Assembly: GCF_009742705.1 (NCBI RefSeq)
Contig: NZ_WPCU01000003.1
Coordinates: 199,262-263,261 of the forward strand
Source of the DNA: Auraticoccus cholistanensis
GTDB lineage: Bacteria; Actinomycetota; Actinomycetes; Propionibacteriales; Propionibacteriaceae
Length of the DNA stretch: 64,000 bases
Direction: 5' to 3'
Position numbers and translations under genes: made by a program. Under the pieces are notes generated by a model. It made no database searches and was not told the origin of the DNA. It worked only from the letters and a program-made list of their open reading frames with translations. Below are positions 59,928 to 64,000 of the stretch, one piece after another. Within the stretch, counting starts at the first letter, position 1, and every line of letters begins with the position of its first letter.

Positions 59928-61385
59928 TCAGGACTGCTGGTCGCCCCAGCGCCGTGCGAGCTCCGCGCGGATCTGCTCGGCCCGGTGCTCCTCCCGCGCC
60001 ACCAGGTAGCCGTAGGTGAACCCGTTCTGGCCGCCGCCTGCTCCGGCCGCAGCGCCGAGCCGCCGCAGGAACGCCGCGCTGACCACGCTGTCCTGGTGCT
60101 CGCCCAGCAGCGTCTGCAGCTCGCTGGTCGACTCCGCGATCCGGGCCGCCTTCTTGCCGCCCGCCTGGGCCAGCAGCTCGGCGGCGTAGCGGTAGCGCTT
60201 GGCCGCCTTGCGGGCCCGGTGCAGCGCCTCGACGTCGCCGCCGGCGGCCTGGAGCCGGCGGTCGAGCTTCTTCCCCGCCCTGCGCAGGTGGCGGCGGGCG
60301 TCCTTGGCGGGCCGGTCCGCCTCCGCGGTGAGCGGCGGGTCGGTGAGCCACCGCCGCACCAGCCCCATCAGCGCGGCGTACCGTTCACCGGCCATGGCCT
60401 CGGTCAGCCGCGACAGGTGCTCGGCGCGCTCCAGCGACAGGGTGGTCTCGACGTGCGCGGCCACCGGACCCAGCACGACCTCCGCCGGGAGCTCGGCGAG
60501 CTGGCCGGCGAGCCGCTGGGAGAGGACGTCGCGGTCGCGCACCTGGCCGAGCAGCCCGGCCAGCCACACCAGCTCGGTCTCCAGCTGCTGGGCGGCGTCG
60601 GGGTCGAACAGCGGGCCGAAGACCCGCAGCGTGCTGCGCAACCGACGGATCGCCACGCGGAACTTGTGGACGGGCGGCTCCCCGAGACGCGTCTGGACGT
60701 CGCCGCGGACGATCTGGCGGCACTGCGCGGCCAGGTAGCTGCGGACGAGGGCGGCCACCGTGCCGTCCCCGGCGTCGGTGGTCCCGCCGGCGGGAGAGCC
60801 GAGGGTGCGCTGCAGCTTCGAGGCCGTGGCCGAGGGGGTGGCACCGGCGGCGAGCAGCTGCTGGCCGACCCGGCGCTGCAGCTCCTCGTCCCCGCCGGGA
60901 CCCAGCTCCACCTCGAGCTCGCGCCAGCTGCTGATCCGGGCCTCCTCACCCATCGCGACCCCGCTGACCCGGTCGTCGGCCAGCTCGAGCAGCAGCGTGC
61001 CGTCGCCGGTCAGCAGGCGGTGCACCGTGCGCGTGACCGTGACCCGGGCGACCGGGGACAGCTCCTCGCCCGACCGCAGCCCGACGACCACGTCGGCCAG
61101 GGTGGCGGGCAGCTCGTCGCCGGCGGAGCCGTCGCGGACCTCCACCCGCCCGTCCTCCTCGGGGACCTTGAGGTGCCAGCCGGCGTCGGTCCCGCCCTCG
61201 CGGTGCCGCAGCGTCACGCCGAACCCGGCCAGGTGGCCGGAGGGGGTGTCGTGGTAGGTGTTCTGCAGGTGGAGCTCCTCGGTCTCCCACCGGACGCCCG
61301 CCGGCGCCAGCTCCTGCAGGTCCGGGAGGCGGAAGCTCTCGGGGACGTCGAACTTGTCCTCCCGTTCGAGCACCTGGTCGACCAT
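59928..61385 (-). CDS. CYTH and CHAD domain protein
   Basis: A 485-residue two-domain protein linked to polyphosphate. The CYTH domain (about 1-195) keeps the E-x-E-x-K signature (E7-R-E-D-K11) and many Arg/Glu for triphosphate binding. The CHAD domain (about 205-480) has HKFRVAIRRLRSTLRVF and RKAAKRYRYAAELLA, the His/Arg-rich polyphosphate-binding helices. CHAD proteins localise to polyphosphate granules; whether this one hydrolyses or only binds is open. ATG 61385. Confidence 0.92.
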   Translation of the reverse strand: MVDQVLEREDKFDVPESFRLPDLQELAPAGVRWETEELHLQNTYHDTPSGHLAGFGVTLRHREGGTDAGWHLKVPEEDGRVEVRDGSAGDELPATLADVVVGLRSGEELSPVARVTVTRTVHRLLTGDGTLLLELADDRVSGVAMGEEARISSWRELEVELGPGGDEELQRRVGQQLLAAGATPSATASKLQRTLGSPAGGTTDAGDGTVAALVRSYLAAQCRQIVRGDVQTRLGEPPVHKFRVAIRRLRSTLRVFGPLFDPDAAQQLETELVWLAGLLGQVRDRDVLSQRLAGQLAELPAEVVLGPVAAHVETTLSLERAEHLSRLTEAMAGERYAALMGLVRRWLTDPPLTAEADRPAKDARRHLRRAGKKLDRRLQAAGGDVEALHRARKAAKRYRYAAELLAQAGGKKAARIAESTSELQTLLGEHQDSVVSAAFLRRLGAAAGAGGGQNGFTYGYLVAREEHRAEQIRAELARRWGDQQS

Positions 61386-61549
61386 CAGCACCCCTGTTCT
61401 CGCCCGTGCCGCGGTGCGGTCGGGCGGCTCGTTCCGTCGCTCGACGTTATACACCGGGCCGTGCGCCCGCCCGGGGCGGGGAGCAGGCGCGGGGAAGGCG
61501 ATTTGGACGGCGGGTGGATGGTCGCTAGACTCATCCCTCGGTTCGACCG

Positions 61550-61622
61550 GCGCTCGTAGCTTAACGGATAGAGCATCTGACTACGGATCAGAAGGTTGGG
61601 GGTTCGAATCCCTCCGAGCGCG
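61550..61622 (+). tRNA. tRNA-Arg(ACG)
   Basis: Acceptor GCGCTCG pairs with CGAGCGC (61615-61621). Anticodon loop CT-ACG-GA between TCTGA and TCAGA, so A34 (inosine) reads CGU/CGC/CGA. CCA is not encoded. Confidence 0.96.
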
Positions 61623-61627
61623 CAGCA

Positions 61628-61660
61628 CAGCCCCTGACCACATCTCGTGGCCGGGGGCTG
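61628..61660 (+). terminator. Hairpin terminator after tRNA-Arg
   Basis: CAGCCCC (61628-61634) pairs with GGGGCTG (61654-61660), with an inner CCAC/GTGG pair. It starts 6 bases after the tRNA. Confidence 0.7.
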
Positions 61661-61801
61661 ACCTGCTTCCGGGTGCCGCTGCCGGATGTCGGAGCAGGAC
61701 GTCGGCACATCTCGTCGAACCGTCAGCACGAGGCAGCGCTGACGGATACCGTGGCGACATCCCCCGAGAACGACGTCGCGACTGAGCACGGGGGAGACGC
61801 C

Positions 61802-62011
61802 ATGCACAAGAACCTGTCCTTCTGGTCCGCGCTGGCGGGCTTCACGCTGGCGGCCCTGGCCCTGACGCTGCTGCTCAGCGGGCAGTCGGGACCCGTCTGG
61901 TGGGTGCACGCGTTCATGGCGGTGTCAGGGCTGTACCTCGGGGTGGACCACTCGCGGACGGCGGTCGCGCTCCGCCACTCCAAGGCCAGGCGCGTCGCCG
62001 GCCAGCGCTAG
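61802..62011 (+). CDS. Small two-TM protein, 69 aa
   Basis: Two hydrophobic segments (about 8-26 and 30-48) and a basic tail (RHSKARRVAGQR). ATG 61802 has GGGGGAG 7 bases upstream; an in-frame GTG at 61751 is possible but weaker. No family recognised. Confidence 0.65.
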   Translation: MHKNLSFWSALAGFTLAALALTLLLSGQSGPVWWVHAFMAVSGLYLGVDHSRTAVALRHSKARRVAGQR

Positions 62012-62205
62012 CGGCCCGCGGCCGCCCCGCCGTCCTGGAAGTCCTCGGCGACCGCCTCGCGCTCGGAGTCCAGCGCCTCCCCGGGAGAGGCGGAGGCCTG
62101 CTCGCCGAGCCGCGGGGTCGGCTCCCGGTCGGTCGGGACGTGCTCGTGGACCTCGCTCGCGAAGTCGTCCTGCTCACCGGAGACGTGGGTCGAGGATTCG
62201 CTCAT
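62008..62205 (-). CDS. Small acidic protein, 65 aa
   Basis: A hydrophilic, strongly acidic protein with no Cys and no membrane segment; probably disordered. Its stop (TAG) overlaps the stop of the convergent small membrane protein within CTAG at 62008-62011. Function unknown. Confidence 0.55.
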   Translation of the reverse strand: MSESSTHVSGEQDDFASEVHEHVPTDREPTPRLGEQASASPGEALDSEREAVAEDFQDGGAAAGR

Positions 62206-62235
62206 GCCCGGCCCATACCCGTCGGCCGGTCGTCG

Positions 62236-63126
62236 TCACCGCCCGGCGGCGGTCGCGCGCTGCGGCGACCAGAGCAGCGGGCGCCGCGGCCGCGGCGGGG
62301 GGACCGGCGAGCGTCGCAACCGCTCGGCGCGCAGCAGCATCGACTCGTCGCCCTCCCGGGTGCCGATGGTGGTCAGCGCCCGGGCCAGCGGAGCGCTGCC
62401 GCACCGGCGCGCCGCCGCGTCGTCGGCGATGAGCTCCACCAGCAGACCGGTCACCCGGTGCAGCTCCCGGGCTCCCGGCAGCAGCGGCAGGCAGGCCGCG
62501 TTGAGCCGGGCCAGCCGGACCAGCACCGGGTGGTGCAGCCGCAGGTGCGCCAGCTCGTGCTGCATCACCGCCCGCAGCTCGGCCGGCGTCAGCGCCCGGG
62601 CCAGACCCGAGGAGACGACGACCCGGTGCCGGGCCCCAGAGCCGCCGGGCAGGCGTCCCGGCAGCGCGCAGGCCAGCGCCCGCTCCGACTCCACCACGGT
62701 GATGACCATCGAGTCCGCGACCGTGCGGTGGATGCCCCGCTCGGCCACCAGGGCGCCCAGCAGCCGCCGGGTGCGGGCCTCCTCGCAGGCGATCCGGTGC
62801 GACTGGGTGCTGACCACCACGGCGGCGACCCCGGCCACGGTGATGGCGACCCAGGCCAGCACCATGCCCTGCACCGGGCTCAACGACCCCGGAGGTGGCG
62901 GCGCCTGCTGCTCGACCAGCACCGCGGCCAGCGCCATCGCCACCGCCAGGCTGGCCGCGGCCGCCGCCAGCCCGCTGTGCAGGGCGACGTGCCAGAGGCC
63001 GAGGGCCAGCCCGGGACGGCGGAAGCGCCACCGGCCGCGGGTCAGCAGCACCGGCGCCAGCCCGGCCATCAGCCCGGCGTGCCCCAGCAGCAGCCCGACG
63101 GCCAGCAGCGACCCCCCGACGTCCAC
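62236..63126 (-). CDS. M56-family (BlaR1-like) membrane metallopeptidase
   Basis: Zinc protease with about four TM segments, 296 residues. The H-E-x-x-H motif is H190-E-L-A-H194, with ELIADDAA (about 229-236) as the third-ligand region. It lacks an extracellular penicillin-sensor domain, so the signal is not necessarily a beta-lactam. The GTG start lies one base after the stop of the BlaI-type repressor gene; together they form the usual BlaI/BlaR1-like pair in which the protease inactivates the repressor. Confidence 0.9.
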   Translation of the reverse strand: MDVGGSLLAVGLLLGHAGLMAGLAPVLLTRGRWRFRRPGLALGLWHVALHSGLAAAAASLAVAMALAAVLVEQQAPPPPGSLSPVQGMVLAWVAITVAGVAAVVVSTQSHRIACEEARTRRLLGALVAERGIHRTVADSMVITVVESERALACALPGRLPGGSGARHRVVVSSGLARALTPAELRAVMQHELAHLRLHHPVLVRLARLNAACLPLLPGARELHRVTGLLVELIADDAAARRCGSAPLARALTTIGTREGDESMLLRAERLRRSPVPPPRPRRPLLWSPQRATAAGR

Positions 63127-63127
63127 C

Positions 63128-63496
63128 TCAGGCCTCCGGCGGCGGGTCGAGGGCCCGGCGGAGGGCCGCGACGTCCTCGGGATCCAGGCTGCCGGCGAAC
63201 TTCAGCAGCGCGGCGGTCCGGTCCCCGGAGTCGGCCAGGGTCGCCAGCATGGCCTCACCCGTGAACTCCGACTCCGACCGGGCGGCGGCGAAACGCACCC
63301 CGCGGGCACCGCCCACCCGCACCACCTCGCCCTTGACGCGCAGCCGCTCCAGCGCGGTCAGCACGGTGGTGACGGCCGGCGTGGTGCCCGGCAGCCGGCC
63401 CGCGAGCTCCTGCGCGCTGAGCGGCTCCTCGCCCTGCCACAGGGCGCGCAGCAGCGCCGCCTCCAGCTCGCCCCGGGCCCGTCTGCGCCCCGTCAT
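63128..63496 (-). CDS. BlaI/MecI/CopY-family transcriptional repressor
   Basis: Winged-helix repressor of 122 residues (ELEAALLRALWQGEEPLSAQELAGRL; AVTTVLTALERLRVKGEVVRV), with a C-terminal dimerisation helix region. The length fits BlaI/CopY. It is followed by an M56 protease and preceded by a CopD-like gene, so it may regulate copper or envelope stress genes rather than beta-lactamase. ATG 63496 with GGAGGCGGAG upstream. Confidence 0.93.
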   Translation of the reverse strand: MTGRRRARGELEAALLRALWQGEEPLSAQELAGRLPGTTPAVTTVLTALERLRVKGEVVRVGGARGVRFAAARSESEFTGEAMLATLADSGDRTAALLKFAGSLDPEDVAALRRALDPPPEA

Positions 63497-63527
63497 CTCC
63501 GCCTCCCTGCTCGTGCCGCCCGGGTGC

Positions 63528-64000
63528 TCACCGGACCTCCACCGTGCCGCTGCCGACCGGCTCGCGGAACTCGTCGACGCGCACCGCGAGCTGCACCTCC
63601 CAGCTGCCGGTGACGGGCAGGTCCACCTCGCCGGTCCACCGTCCGCCGCCGTCGTCGGCCGTCAGGGGAGCGGTCAGCGGTCCCACCCCGGCGACCGGCT
63701 GGGTGAGCCGCAGCGTCGGGGCCGCGGTGGTCTGCAGCGGACGTCCGTCGGCACCGGTCAGCACCACCGACACCGTGTTCCGCCCCGTCACCCCCGGCTC
63801 CAGGGTGATGTCGGCGCGGTCGCCGGCCAGCTCCAGCTGGGTGGCGGCCGGCTCCGGCGGGGCGGACGTGCTCGGGCTGGAGGAGATCAGCAGCCCGGTC
63901 ACCGCCACCGCGGCGAGCAGCAGCGCGAGCTCGTCCAGCAGGGTCCGGCGGAGCCGGGACAGCAGGGCCGACGGGTCGCCGACCGCGGCCAGCGCGGGCA
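63528..64000 (-). CDS. CopD-like copper resistance protein, C-terminal part (runs off the window)
   Basis: The visible 156 residues are the C-terminal end of a larger membrane protein: a cytoplasmic piece (ALAAVGDPSALLSRLRRTLLDELALL), the last TM helix, then an extracytoplasmic YtkA/CopC-like beta domain (TLEPGVTGRNTVSVVLTGADG; WTGEVDLPVTGSWEVQLAVRVDEF). This layout is common in CopC-CopD proteins for copper uptake or resistance. The frame is open to the window edge, so the true start lies outside. Confidence 0.75.
   Translation of the reverse strand, partial: PALAAVGDPSALLSRLRRTLLDELALLLAAVAVTGLLISSSPSTSAPPEPAATQLELAGDRADITLEPGVTGRNTVSVVLTGADGRPLQTTAAPTLRLTQPVAGVGPLTAPLTADDGGGRWTGEVDLPVTGSWEVQLAVRVDEFREPVGSGTVEVR

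Noticed and set aside
57301-61622. Integrated element at tRNA genes
   Set aside because: Three tRNA genes are present, but no integrase, no second copy of a tRNA 3' end and no change in gene style are seen; neighbours are ordinary housekeeping genes.

Overview
The window is a contiguous piece of a very GC-rich actinobacterial chromosome. The evidence is the G/C-saturated third codon positions, frequent GTG starts, a WhiB-family regulator, an ESX/type VII secretion (T7SS) locus with a mycosin protease, a bacterial proteasome activator ending in an HbYX-type tail, and a polyprenol-phosphomannose-type glycosyltransferase. A Propionibacteriales-like relative is plausible but cannot be proven here. 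I see no phage, insertion sequence, rRNA or CRISPR array. About 60 protein genes and three tRNA genes are supported. The first gene (RecQ-like helicase) and the last (CopD-like protein) run off the ends.

Layout: 0-5.5 kb holds a helicase, an APC permease, a divergent lysE/lysG exporter-regulator pair, an ATP-grasp protein and a membrane protein. 5.6-18.1 kb is mostly metabolism and repair: succinate-semialdehyde dehydrogenase, TenA, monomeric isocitrate dehydrogenase, aldo/keto reductase, EcsC, Aat, an Fpg/Nei glycosylase, a TetR-FAD monooxygenase pair with a clear operator, an ASCH protein and a sulfatase. 18.1-33.4 kb is the T7SS locus: a glycine/proline-rich WXG-type protein and a small helical partner, two WXG100 proteins, EccB, EccE, an unknown EccE-coupled protein, a LuxR/TPR regulator, EccD, a three-ATPase EccC and MycP. 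The genes switch strand repeatedly, and several intergenic gaps carry short tandem repeats.

33.4-46 kb contains a TPP riboswitch with the CytX transporter, a glycerophosphodiesterase, a duplicated 22-bp palindrome element, arginine deiminase, an MptB-like glycosyltransferase, pheA, a PAP2-lipid kinase fusion, and serS-HAD-NCS2 permease. 46-53 kb has a WhiB protein with an added HTH, the proteasome activator Bpa, small enzymes, and an ABC exporter pair whose two ATP sites are sharply unequal. 53-64 kb has a frameshifted propeller-like gene, a quinone oxidoreductase, two tRNA-Ser genes flanking an LCP protein, a CYTH-CHAD protein, tRNA-Arg, and a BlaI/M56 pair next to a CopD-like gene.

Many genes have a TANNNT or CANNNT hexamer 6-9 bases before the start codon and no Shine-Dalgarno sequence, which points to widespread leaderless transcription. 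I used this to choose several starts.
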